A DNA stretch of 37,190 bases from Marinoscillum sp. (GTDB lineage: Bacteria; Bacteroidota; Bacteroidia; Cytophagales; Cyclobacteriaceae): NCBI GenBank assembly GCA_024305105.1, contig JAMWZA010000040.1, positions 1 to 37,190 on the forward strand. Reading direction: 5' to 3'. The notes below the pieces were generated by a model. That model had not been told where the DNA came from and searched no databases. It worked only from the letters and a program-made list of their open reading frames with translations. The position numbers and the translations under genes are program-made. Shown here one piece after another: positions 1 through 8,141 of this stretch (its first letter is position 1; every line of letters begins with the position of its first letter).

Positions 1-818
1 ACCAAGACAATTTTTACCTTATTCTTTTCCTGAACAAATTGTCGGATGATTTCAGATTCATAAATGGATCGAATATTTGGTCCTTTAATGATTGATCCAG
101 GATTAAGAATATAGAATTTCTTTGGGATAATTTTATTCCCTTCAAGGTAAAGATTTAGCGGCCCGATGTACTTGAATACATAAATATCTACAGACTCGAT
201 GTACATCACCAGAATCTTACCAAATAGGTTCTCCACGTACATGTGATGGCATTCCGTGGCTCCATCTACTTTCTTGCGCTTTTTGCGCATCATCCATGCG
301 ACTTCTTCCGGCCATTCTGTCATCTTATTGTCGATGACCATGGCTTTTTCTGGAGCGATACTTTGGCCTTCTGCTTCCAGGATGAAGTGCTTGAGGTTAT
401 TAATTTCCTTCTGATCAATATTGAAGTTCATCGCCACCAATGACATGAACTCTTCTTCCCGAGCAATTACCTGCTCATCTGTGTTGATCAATTCCAGCAG
501 TTGAAGGAAGACAATGATTCGCTCACGAGCCAGCAACTCTTTGTTGAGTTGGTTGCATATTTTGGCTACCTGAAGGATGCTGGTGGAATCAATTCCTAAT
601 TGTTCTTCTTCATCCAGACTAGGAGCGTTGGATTCTTGATAAAAAGATAGGTAATCGTAATAAAGTTTTAGGTATTCAGAGGTGACCTCAGTGTTAAATA
701 ACCTGGATAGATACGGTTGAACAACAAGTTCTCCTGAATCGACAACATCATGATCTTCCTTTACGCTTTCGATGATAGCGAAAAGATGGACAAGTGCATT
801 AATAATCGATTCGGTCAT
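1..818 (-). CDS. N-terminal part of a large ABC-transporter-like protein (runs off the left edge)
   Basis: An open frame begins at the ATG at 818 and runs without a stop to base 1, giving about 272 residues. It starts MTESIINALVHLFAIIES. Residues 1-170 are predicted helical and rich in acidic and Leu residues. Residues 180-272 look beta-rich and include GKILVMYIES and an FHA-like stretch with GSIIKGPNIRSIYESEI. From memory, Bacteroidota encode proteins of about 1000 residues with a TerB-like N-terminus followed by an ABC ATPase and an ABC-2 membrane domain, and this segment resembles that N-terminus. No Walker motif lies inside the window, so the ABC assignment is inference. A hairpin with a U tract ends about 10 nt before the ATG, so expression may be attenuated. 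Other large regulatory proteins with FHA-like domains remain possible. Confidence 0.6.
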   Translation of the reverse strand, partial: MTESIINALVHLFAIIESVKEDHDVVDSGELVVQPYLSRLFNTEVTSEYLKLYYDYLSFYQESNAPSLDEEEQLGIDSTSILQVAKICNQLNKELLARERIIVFLQLLELINTDEQVIAREEEFMSLVAMNFNIDQKEINNLKHFILEAEGQSIAPEKAMVIDNKMTEWPEEVAWMMRKKRKKVDGATECHHMYVENLFGKILVMYIESVDIYVFKYIGPLNLYLEGNKIIPKKFYILNPGSIIKGPNIRSIYESEIIRQFVQEKNKVKIVL

Positions 819-827
819 AAGTGGAAT

Positions 828-915
828 AAAAAAACCGTCCTGGATTCTGTTGGTAAGCCTGTAGTTCTTTTAAAATAGAAATATAAGCCACTTCAACTTG
901 AAAAACCAAGACGGT
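828..915 (-). terminator. Long-looped terminator or attenuator hairpin before the ABC-like gene
   Basis: Read on the minus strand, ACCGTCTTGG (915-906) pairs with CCAGGACGGT (843-834), ten pairs with a single G-U wobble. Six U residues (833-828) follow directly. The loop is about 62 nt. The U tract ends 9 nt before the start codon at 818. It can act as the terminator of the upstream lipoprotein gene or as a conditional attenuator for the downstream gene. The pairing is seen in the sequence; the role is inferred. Confidence 0.5.
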
Positions 916-938
916 CTAAATCAAAAAATTATTTGCGA

Positions 939-1751
939 TCAACCAACAATTTCAGAACGCATTTCTGCAATGCTACTAGCTACATCTTCAAATTGCCCCT
1001 GACTTATTTCTGCTGGTTCTCCAAGCTGGTCATAAAACAACCCTACGTATCTAAGTGTCGGAAGCACCTTATTTACGTTTGGATCTGCAGAATGTTTTTC
1101 CATCAAGGTAGTCAACTTTTGTACCTGACCTTTCTGTGCAGCAAGAACTTGCATTAAGTCCTTATTGTAATCGCTTGCTTTTATTAGTTCTGATGTAATG
1201 TGCAGACCTTCAATCACACTACCAGCCACAACCAACAAAGAGGTCTTTTCGTCACCGGATTGATTTAGGTAATTGTAAGTTTGGTAAAAAGAATCGGTGA
1301 TGATCAGGATTAATGAGTCTTTGTTTTCAAGATTGTCCTCAATTCTAGTGGCCAGAGATTTATTGAAAGCTGTGGAGATATTTAACTCATCGATTAGTTT
1401 TCTTGAAGCCTCCAGGAATGCTACTGATTCTTCTTTGTTATCAAACGTACTAGCGTAGCTTAAGTCGGCTCCATAAACCCCAAGATTCAAAGCTTTTTGC
1501 CACTCTGTCTCGTATTTATCAACATTGCTGGCATCGTTTGTGATAGTTTTATCATACGTTGCACTGGCATCCTGAAGCATTTTTGTGACTTCAAACGATG
1601 TTGGAATAGGGTATTCGAATTGCTCTTCTACAAATTCTTCAAGTTCTTGTTTTTTTTCGGCAGCTTTCTCAGCGTCTTTTTTACTACTGCTGCAGTACGT
1701 AAGCACTACACTTAAAGCAACAAGCAAAGCAATATTGACTTTTTGGTTCAT
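939..1751 (-). CDS. Hypothetical lipoprotein, 270 aa
   Basis: The protein starts MNQKVNIALLVALSVVLTYC with a lipobox ending at Cys20, then SSSKKD, so it should be lipidated and exported. A Lys/Glu-rich segment at about 24-45 (KKDAEKAAEKKQELEEFVEE) may be a short coiled coil. The rest is acidic and largely helical with no enzymatic motif that I recognise. It resembles helical lipoproteins common in Bacteroidota whose function is unknown. It lies upstream of the ABC-like gene on the same strand with a 120-nt gap that holds a hairpin, so co-transcription would require readthrough. The ATG at 1751 is well placed because the signal peptide starts right there. A candidate -7 element lies at 1787-1794. 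I assign no function. Confidence 0.85.
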   Translation of the reverse strand: MNQKVNIALLVALSVVLTYCSSSKKDAEKAAEKKQELEEFVEEQFEYPIPTSFEVTKMLQDASATYDKTITNDASNVDKYETEWQKALNLGVYGADLSYASTFDNKEESVAFLEASRKLIDELNISTAFNKSLATRIEDNLENKDSLILIITDSFYQTYNYLNQSGDEKTSLLVVAGSVIEGLHITSELIKASDYNKDLMQVLAAQKGQVQKLTTLMEKHSADPNVNKVLPTLRYVGLFYDQLGEPAEISQGQFEDVASSIAEMRSEIVG

Positions 1752-1786
1752 AGTGATGTTTCAGTTTTTGGAATTCAAAAGTGTCT

Positions 1787-1794
1787 CAAAAATA
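1787..1794 (-). promoter_or_regulatory. Candidate -7 element for the 270-aa lipoprotein gene
   Basis: The minus strand reads TATTTTTG, matching the Bacteroidota TAnnTTTG -7 consensus, 36 nt upstream of the ATG at 1751. No TTG -33 element was found at the usual spacing, so this is weak. Confidence 0.3.
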
Positions 1795-2093
1795 ATACCT
1801 TGCCAATCGATATCTAATGATTTACTCAGATATTTTCTACACAATGAGCTTAAAGGCTTTTTTGCCTAATATACTTTAACGTATACTCTATTCTTGTGTA
1901 ACGTTGCATTATTCACACGAAATTGAACAAATTAGGTTTAGGTAGCCCTTATCAATAACCAGAATTTAATCCTTTTTACATGAGTGGGATAACAACAAAG
2001 ATGATATGGCGTTATAAATAATGTATTAATTACAAGATTTTACCGGAGGTAGTAACCTGATTTGGATGGTAACTAAATCTGATTATTGAGGTA

Positions 2094-2101
2094 TAGTTTT
2101 G
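2094..2101 (+). promoter_or_regulatory. Candidate -7 element of the efflux operon promoter
   Basis: TAGTTTTG matches TAnnTTTG exactly and lies 25 nt before the ATG at 2127. The nearest suitable TTG (2062-2064) is 29 nt upstream, wider than usual, so only the -7 part is supported. Confidence 0.4.
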
Positions 2102-2126
2102 TAATCAGGAAATAACACCTAACTAA

Positions 2127-3485
2127 ATGTTTAAAAACAAACGGAATATTTTAATTGGTGGAGGAATAGTTGTCCTCCTCGTCTCATTTTTTGTATTGAG
2201 TGGATCAGGTGGAAATGATGTTTCTAATATTATTGTGAATGTAGAGGAAGGAGAATTCATAGTAGACATCAACACAACAGGAGAACTTGAGGCGAAAAAC
2301 TCTACTGAAATTTCAGGACCGACACGATTGCGTAATTACCGAATCTATCAGGTGAACATCCAAGACATTATTGACGAGGGAACTTATGTGGAAAAGGGTC
2401 AATACATAGCGCGTCTGGATGCTTCCGAGTTGAACAATAAAATGCAGGATTCACAACTTCAAATAGAGGAGCAGCAGTCTGAATATATACAAGTGCAACT
2501 GGATACTACTCTTCAGCTTCGTGAAGCCAGAGATAATCTGACTAATTTGGAATATGCAGTTGAAGAGAAGAAACTTGTACTGGATCAGTCTCAATATGAG
2601 CCGCCTGCTACAATTAAACAAGCAGAAATAGACTATAATAAAGCCATTAGAGCATTGAAGCAGGCTAAAGAAGCTTATTTGATTAAACAAAGGCAACTAG
2701 CCGCCAGGATGAAAGAGGTTTCCATTGACTTGCGTCAAGATCAATTGGAGTTTGATGGAATGAATGAGTTGCTTGCTCAGTTTACAATCACAGCTCCTGA
2801 ATCGGGCATGCTAATTTATAGGAAAGGCTTTGATGGTCGACCGATTAAAGAAGGAAGCCAGATTAGTGCCTGGGATCCTGTGGTTGCCACGTTACCGGAT
2901 CTTTCATCGATGAATTCCAACACTTACATTAACGAGGTGGATATTAGAAAAGTGGCTACAGGTCAACGTGTAGAGATAGGACTGGATGCATTTCCGGACA
3001 AGCGCCTAAAAGGTACCGTTACTCGGGTGGCAAATGTGGGTGAACAACGACCAAACTCAGATGCAAAAGTATTTCAGGTTACCGTGGAGCTCGATAATGT
3101 AGATTCGGACCTAAGACCTGGAATGACAACAAGTAATAAAATATACACTGAAGTAATTGATCAAACTATTTCAGTTCCTTTAGAGTCACTGCATAGCTTC
3201 CAGGACAGTATTACCTACGTATATAAGACTGTGGGTATGAACTACGAACGGCAGGAAGTAAAAATAGGCGCGACCAACGCTGATCGTGCAGAAGTCCTAC
3301 TTGGGCTGACGGCAGCTGACGATGTGTACTTGTCTACGCCGAATGAATCTGTGGAAACTGCGAGTGATATCAATTTACTGGGAGAACTGAATGGAAAACG
3401 TAATATTCAGGAGAAACCCAAAACAGATCCACAGACCATGCGCCCAACAGGTCCAAACATGAGACGAAAAAAGGGAAATTCATGA
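2127..3485 (+). CDS. MacA/HlyD-family periplasmic adaptor of an ABC efflux system
   Basis: This 452-aa protein has an N-terminal membrane anchor (about residues 8-26). A split biotinyl-lipoyl domain follows: residues about 45-98 include IDEGTYVEKGQYIARLDASEL, and the second half sits around TITAPESGMLIYRKG. The two halves flank a long alpha-helical hairpin rich in Gln/Glu (about 100-215). A beta-barrel with INEVDIRKVATGQRVEIGLDAF and a membrane-proximal domain come next. The tail is Lys/Arg-rich (MRRKKGNS). This is the standard plan of MacA/HlyD adaptors, which bridge an inner-membrane transporter and a TolC-like channel. The stop overlaps the permease start by 4 nt (ATGA), indicating translational coupling. 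The substrate cannot be deduced. Confidence 0.92.
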   Translation: MFKNKRNILIGGGIVVLLVSFFVLSGSGGNDVSNIIVNVEEGEFIVDINTTGELEAKNSTEISGPTRLRNYRIYQVNIQDIIDEGTYVEKGQYIARLDASELNNKMQDSQLQIEEQQSEYIQVQLDTTLQLREARDNLTNLEYAVEEKKLVLDQSQYEPPATIKQAEIDYNKAIRALKQAKEAYLIKQRQLAARMKEVSIDLRQDQLEFDGMNELLAQFTITAPESGMLIYRKGFDGRPIKEGSQISAWDPVVATLPDLSSMNSNTYINEVDIRKVATGQRVEIGLDAFPDKRLKGTVTRVANVGEQRPNSDAKVFQVTVELDNVDSDLRPGMTTSNKIYTEVIDQTISVPLESLHSFQDSITYVYKTVGMNYERQEVKIGATNADRAEVLLGLTAADDVYLSTPNESVETASDINLLGELNGKRNIQEKPKTDPQTMRPTGPNMRRKKGNS

Positions 3486-4849
3486 TTCCTCAAAAAGTCT
3501 TGATGAACCTATACATTGCTACTGAAGCGGTGTTAGCGAATCGCATGCGATCTATCCTTACAGCACTGGGGATAATTTTTGGTGTGGCAGCCGTGATTGC
3601 TATGCTGGCCATAGGAAATGGTGCTCAGCAGGAAATTCTTGAGCAAATTAAGTTGGTTGGTGTCAATAACATTGTAGTGCGACCTGTGGTGCCTCAAAGT
3701 GAGGAAAATTTACAAAGCGAAGAAACAGAGGAGAAGGAAAAACTAAAGTGGTCTCCAGGATTGAATATTAAGGATGTAAATGGAATTAAAGAGGTGATAC
3801 CGGGGATTAGTAAAATAAGCCCTGAGATTACTTTAGATACCTATCTGATTAATAACGGAATTCGTCGAACAGCCAAACTGGTTGGTGTAGAACCCGCTTA
3901 CTTTGAAATTTTCAATTTTAGATTGGACAAAGGCGATATGTTTTCTGACTACCATTTAAAGCATGGAGAGCCTGTTTGCATTATTGGAAAGTCAATCAAA
4001 TCAAAATTCTTTCCTACACAAGACCCGATTGGTAAGTACATTAAATGCGGTAACAACTGGCTGAAAGTCATAGGGATGCTCGAAGAACGGGTGATTTCCA
4101 GCAACAGTATTTCTAATTTAGGTATTAGGGACTACAATATGGATGTGTATGTGCCATTACAAACCATGTTGGTGCGCTATAAGAACCGCTCATTGATCAC
4201 GGAAGAAATGCTTAGACAGTCCAATTCAGGAAGTCAGGGTCGAGGATTCTTTCAGAATAGTGGTACAACAGCTAATGAAAACAAGGGACCTACCAACTAT
4301 CATCAGCTGGACCGGCTGGTCGTGCAGGTTGCTCAGACCGAAAAAATGGGACCTACAGCGGACGTGATTTCCCGAATGCTGGAACGGAAGCATTATAACG
4401 TTGTGGATTTTGAAATAGAAATTCCTGAGTTACTTCTAAAACAACAGCAACGAACCAACGATATTTTCAATTATGTGCTTGGCGCAATTGCAGGTATATC
4501 ATTGCTTGTAGGTGGTATCGGAATCATGAACATTATGCTGGCTTCCGTGCTGGAACGTATTAAAGAAATCGGGTTGCGATTATCTCTTGGAGCCAAGAAG
4601 TTTGATATTATCAATCAGTTTTTATTTGAAGCAATGATGATCAGTGTTTCAGGCGGTTTAATCGGAGTAATTCTTGGCATTAGTATTGCTTATTTTGTCA
4701 GTATTGTCGCCGAAATTCCAACAGTTGTTACTTTTTCTTCCATCATTTTGTCATTCGGTGTTGCAGCAGGAGTTGGATTGATTTTTGGCATAGCACCAGC
4801 ACGCAAAGCAGCATCACAAGACCCAATTCAATCACTGCGTTATGAATAA
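3482..4849 (+). CDS. MacB/FtsX-type ABC transporter permease without an ATPase domain
   Basis: This 455-aa protein begins with a cytoplasmic stretch and TM1 (ILTALGIIFGVAAVIAMLAI). A large MacB_PCD periplasmic domain follows (about residues 45-310). A three-helix FtsX domain closes it, with the typical GGIGIMNIMLASVLERIKEIG motif and a C-terminal EP-like end (SQDPIQSLRYE). In E. coli MacB the ATPase is fused at the N-terminus; here there is no Walker A or LSGG motif, so a separate ATPase must be supplied. Many Bacteroidota put that ATPase in the same operon, but this operon has only adaptor, permease and channel genes. It overlaps the upstream gene by 4 nt and the TolC-like gene by 8 nt. Confidence 0.92.
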   Translation: MIPQKVLMNLYIATEAVLANRMRSILTALGIIFGVAAVIAMLAIGNGAQQEILEQIKLVGVNNIVVRPVVPQSEENLQSEETEEKEKLKWSPGLNIKDVNGIKEVIPGISKISPEITLDTYLINNGIRRTAKLVGVEPAYFEIFNFRLDKGDMFSDYHLKHGEPVCIIGKSIKSKFFPTQDPIGKYIKCGNNWLKVIGMLEERVISSNSISNLGIRDYNMDVYVPLQTMLVRYKNRSLITEEMLRQSNSGSQGRGFFQNSGTTANENKGPTNYHQLDRLVVQVAQTEKMGPTADVISRMLERKHYNVVDFEIEIPELLLKQQQRTNDIFNYVLGAIAGISLLVGGIGIMNIMLASVLERIKEIGLRLSLGAKKFDIINQFLFEAMMISVSGGLIGVILGISIAYFVSIVAEIPTVVTFSSIILSFGVAAGVGLIFGIAPARKAASQDPIQSLRYE

Positions 4850-6311
4850 AACAGTTTTCTTTTTTGTCCTTGTTCTGATTTTGTCAGTGCCTTCTTTTTG
4901 CCAGGTAAAGCTGACACTTATCGATGTAATCGAACAAGCCAAAGAGCAGTCGCCATCTGCTAAGGCAGCAGAAACACGTAAGAAGAATTTCTATTGGCAG
5001 TATCGAAGTTACCGATCCAACTACAATCCATCACTGAATCTATCTGGTAACCTTCCAGGATATAACCGTGACTTCTTCCAGGTATCGCAAGATGACGGAT
5101 CATTTGCTTATCGAAGCAGGGAGCAATTCTCGTCTAGTTTGAATCTGGGGTTAATTCAGCCAATAAGTTTAACCGGCGGAGAGATAAGTGTGAACAGCAC
5201 CTTGAATCAATTCAACGATTTGAATGCAGTGGATAGCGAGATCAATCCCATTTATAATACCACTCTTTTTAACATCAGACTGGTACAACCTGTTTTTGGC
5301 TTTAATGAATTGAAATGGGATAAACGTACCGAACCGCTCAGATATGAGGAGTCCAAACGATCTTATGTTGAGGAAATGGAAGCCATATCTGCGGAAGCAA
5401 CGAGAAGGTACTTTGATTATTTGGATGCACAGATCAACCAACAGATTGCAGAGTTTAACCTGGCTAATAACGATACCATTTTCAATATTGAACAAGGCCG
5501 TTACAATATAGGAACCACCTCCAAAGACAAGCTGCTGCAAGTAGAACTGCAGCTGCTCAGATCTCAACAAGATGTGGCTCAGGCGAAGTTGGACTTACAG
5601 ACATCAAGACTTGCATTGAGACGTTTTATAGGGCTTCAGGACTCTAGCTCCAATTCACTGGAGCTAGCATTACCTGATGAATTACCTACTTTTGATATCC
5701 AACTTGACAAAGCATTATCTTATGCCAAACAGAATAGAGCTGATTATATCGAGTTTGAAAGAAGAAGGGTAGAAGCCAATAGAGATGTGGCACGTGCCCG
5801 AGCTCAGCGTACTCAAACGAACTTGATAGCCTCTTTTGGACTCAATAATGCTGCTGGGACAATTCCTGATACCTATGTTGACCCCAACAACCAACAGCGG
5901 GTAAATTTAAGTCTATCTGTTCCAATATTGGATTGGGGCAGAACCAAATCCAGAGTCCAGACTGCATTAGCGAATCAGGAGTTAACACAGTATACTCTGA
6001 CTCAGGAGATTCAAAACTTCGAGCAGGAGATTATTACCCTGGTGAGTCGTTTTGAAGTTTTGGAATCACAAGTAGAGATTACTAAGAAATCAGATGAAGT
6101 CGCTAAAGAGCGATATGATGTTGCGCAGAGTCGCTATTTGATCGGTAAGATTGACATTACCAATCTCAATATCGCGTTAACGGAAAAAGACAATGCCCGT
6201 AGGAGCTACATCTCCGCTGTGCGTGCCTACTGGACGGCCTACTTTGATTTAAGACGACTGACGCTGTATGATTTTGCCAACAAGGAGTTGCTGTATCAGG
6301 AAAAGGACTAA
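4842..6311 (+). CDS. TolC-family outer-membrane efflux protein
   Basis: This 489-aa protein has a signal peptide (MNKTVFFFVLVLILSVPSFC, cleavage just after about residue 20). Two OEP repeats follow, made of long Gln/Glu/Ala-rich helices such as VELQLLRSQQDVAQAKLDLQ, with the second repeat closing near IDITNLNIALTEKDNARRSY. The architecture matches TolC/OprM channels that form trimers across the outer membrane. Together with the adaptor and permease just upstream it makes a tripartite exporter. Its start codon lies inside the permease gene (8-nt overlap), so expression is coupled. It is the last gene of the operon and is followed by a hairpin at 6372-6397. Confidence 0.93.
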   Translation: MNKTVFFFVLVLILSVPSFCQVKLTLIDVIEQAKEQSPSAKAAETRKKNFYWQYRSYRSNYNPSLNLSGNLPGYNRDFFQVSQDDGSFAYRSREQFSSSLNLGLIQPISLTGGEISVNSTLNQFNDLNAVDSEINPIYNTTLFNIRLVQPVFGFNELKWDKRTEPLRYEESKRSYVEEMEAISAEATRRYFDYLDAQINQQIAEFNLANNDTIFNIEQGRYNIGTTSKDKLLQVELQLLRSQQDVAQAKLDLQTSRLALRRFIGLQDSSSNSLELALPDELPTFDIQLDKALSYAKQNRADYIEFERRRVEANRDVARARAQRTQTNLIASFGLNNAAGTIPDTYVDPNNQQRVNLSLSVPILDWGRTKSRVQTALANQELTQYTLTQEIQNFEQEIITLVSRFEVLESQVEITKKSDEVAKERYDVAQSRYLIGKIDITNLNIALTEKDNARRSYISAVRAYWTAYFDLRRLTLYDFANKELLYQEKD

Positions 6312-6371
6312 CCCTAGCTCACATTTATATTTGATTGAAGCGTTATTTTCTGGCCTTTTCTTTATCATTTT

Positions 6372-6397
6372 TAGATCCTGTTAGTGTTTAGGATCTA
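6372..6397. terminator. Hairpin between convergent efflux and menaquinone operons
   Basis: TAGATCCT and AGGATCTA form an 8-bp perfect stem around a 10-nt loop. On the plus strand TTTCAATTT follows, a weak U tract. It sits between two converging operons, so it is probably a terminator, but a weak one. Confidence 0.45.
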
Positions 6398-6449
6398 TTT
6401 CAATTTAGACTTAATAAAGCACTGTTAACGCAACAAATTATTTGTGGAA

Positions 6450-8141
6450 CTACTTAGTAGCCGTTTTCACAGCTTTGAATACATCAGAGTTAGTAGCAGG
6501 ATCAGTGAATACCTCCACTAGTTTCGGGCTTTTGAGATCCTTGTTAAGAGCCGCCATCGCTTTATCCAATGCCTTCATGTCTTTGACTCCATGGTAATCA
6601 AACCCGTATTCCAGCGCTGTGTATTTTGCAGTATGTTGATGTCTGGTTTCAAAATGTTGCTCCAATTCAGGCAGGTTCGCAGGGCCATTGATCAAACGGA
6701 AAATACCTCCTCCAAAGTTGTTAAAAACTACTATTTTCAAATTATCTATTGGATAGGAGTGAAAGAAGGCATTTCGATCATAAAAAAAGCTCAGATCTCC
6801 GGTGAGTAAATAGGTAGGACGATCGGTACTTAACACATGACCTACGGCCGTACCATTCGTACCATCAATTCCACTTGTTCCTCTATTGCAGAATACTTCA
6901 CAGTTTGGTTTGATCTGCTGGATGAAATTGGCAAAACGTACTGGCATGCTATTAGCAAGATGAATGTCTGAACCCTCCGGAATTTGATTCAATACGAAAT
7001 TAAAAGCTGTGAATTCGCTCCAGTCCAGTATAGCCAATGTCTTAAGAAGCTTTCGTTTGGTTCTAGCATCTTCAATTTGCCAGTTTTGAATATAATTACT
7101 TGTGATTTGATGGTTGAACTGTTCTTTTTCGGATTGGTCATCCAGTGCTTCCAGAAAGCTGACAGGATTTGATTCGATTGCAGCGGTTAACGTTTGAAAG
7201 GTGTCTGCCTGATCCAAATGAGCACTCACATGCCACTGCATTTCCGGTTGGTATTTTCGAAGAAACAGCTTTAAGTTTTTACTAATCACGGATTTACCAA
7301 TAGTGATTACCATATCCGGTTTCAAACTCTCCCCAAGCTTTTGTTCAATTCCTGCCAGAAACAAATCATGATGTCTGACCGCATCAGTTGTGGAGACATT
7401 CGAAATCACATCCACCACCACTACTGCTTTGTTGGACAACTTCTCTAAAACGTTGTCCAACGCTTCGTTTCTTTCGTTCTGACCAACAATGATCAATCGA
7501 CGATCTGCCAGGTGCCATTTTGAAAGTAACTCGTTATCTGTACTTGAATCAAAGGGTGTCCTGTAGGGTTTAATGATTTTGATGTTCTCAGAAAATTTCA
7601 ACTCTTGATCTGCAGAAGGGTAAAAGGGCTCTTTGAATGGGATATTCATATGAACTGGCCCTGACTTTCCCGAGACAGATAAGTTTACGCCATCGTTGAG
7701 TTTTCGAATGTATTCCCACTGCTCATCAGGGTGTAAAGGGCTGGAAGGAAGCTGAACAGTAGCTTTCACAAAATTCGATAGGGCACCTGACTGATCGATA
7801 GTTTGCCCATCACGTTGACCAATCCATTCAGGAGGTCTGTCTGCTGACATCACTATTAGTGGAATCTCCTGATAAAAAGCTTCTGCAACTGCCGGAGCAT
7901 AATTCAGGAGCGATGTACCCGAGGTACAACAGAGCACTACTGGTTCCTTTAGATTTTGTGCAATTCCCAAGGCGATGAACCCTGCTGATCGCTCGTCTAC
8001 AACATTGTATGTCTTAATGCCCGGGTTACGGGCGAAACTGATTGTCAATGGAGCGTTTCTAGAGCCAGGAGATAATACAACATGTTTTATACCCTTTCTG
8101 ACAAGTACTTCAGATGTGTCAAATACCGTTTGGTTCATCAT
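6450..8141 (-). CDS. menD: MenD, SEPHCHC synthase of menaquinone synthesis
   Basis: MenD joins 2-oxoglutarate, decarboxylated on thiamine diphosphate, to isochorismate to make 2-succinyl-5-enolpyruvyl-6-hydroxy-3-cyclohexene-1-carboxylate. At 563 aa it has the family length. Visible motifs are SPGSRNAPL near residue 24, the ThDP-activating Glu50 in DERSAGFIALG, SGTSLLNYAPAVAEA, GQRDGQTIDQ, and the C-terminal ThDP/metal motif LTGDLSFFYDRNAFF followed by FNNFGGGIFRL. The start overlaps the menF stop by 4 nt (ATGA), and a second ATG follows immediately. It is the last gene of the menI-menF-menD unit. The other men genes are not in the window. Confidence 0.96.
   Translation of the reverse strand: MMNQTVFDTSEVLVRKGIKHVVLSPGSRNAPLTISFARNPGIKTYNVVDERSAGFIALGIAQNLKEPVVLCCTSGTSLLNYAPAVAEAFYQEIPLIVMSADRPPEWIGQRDGQTIDQSGALSNFVKATVQLPSSPLHPDEQWEYIRKLNDGVNLSVSGKSGPVHMNIPFKEPFYPSADQELKFSENIKIIKPYRTPFDSSTDNELLSKWHLADRRLIIVGQNERNEALDNVLEKLSNKAVVVVDVISNVSTTDAVRHHDLFLAGIEQKLGESLKPDMVITIGKSVISKNLKLFLRKYQPEMQWHVSAHLDQADTFQTLTAAIESNPVSFLEALDDQSEKEQFNHQITSNYIQNWQIEDARTKRKLLKTLAILDWSEFTAFNFVLNQIPEGSDIHLANSMPVRFANFIQQIKPNCEVFCNRGTSGIDGTNGTAVGHVLSTDRPTYLLTGDLSFFYDRNAFFHSYPIDNLKIVVFNNFGGGIFRLINGPANLPELEQHFETRHQHTAKYTALEYGFDYHGVKDMKALDKAMAALNKDLKSPKLVEVFTDPATNSDVFKAVKTATK

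Larger units (their letters stand above)
1752..2126. other. Divergent intergenic region between the lipoprotein gene and the efflux operon
   Basis: These 375 nt are AT-rich and hold no convincing gene. They separate two divergently read units and contain candidate -7 elements for each. A short inverted repeat TATAC-N6-GTATA lies near 1870-1890. The short frames that cross this stretch have no recognisable features. Confidence 0.7.

Noticed and set aside
5169-5570. 133-aa minus-strand frame inside the TolC-like gene
   Set aside because: Shadow of a conserved coding frame; no motif of its own.
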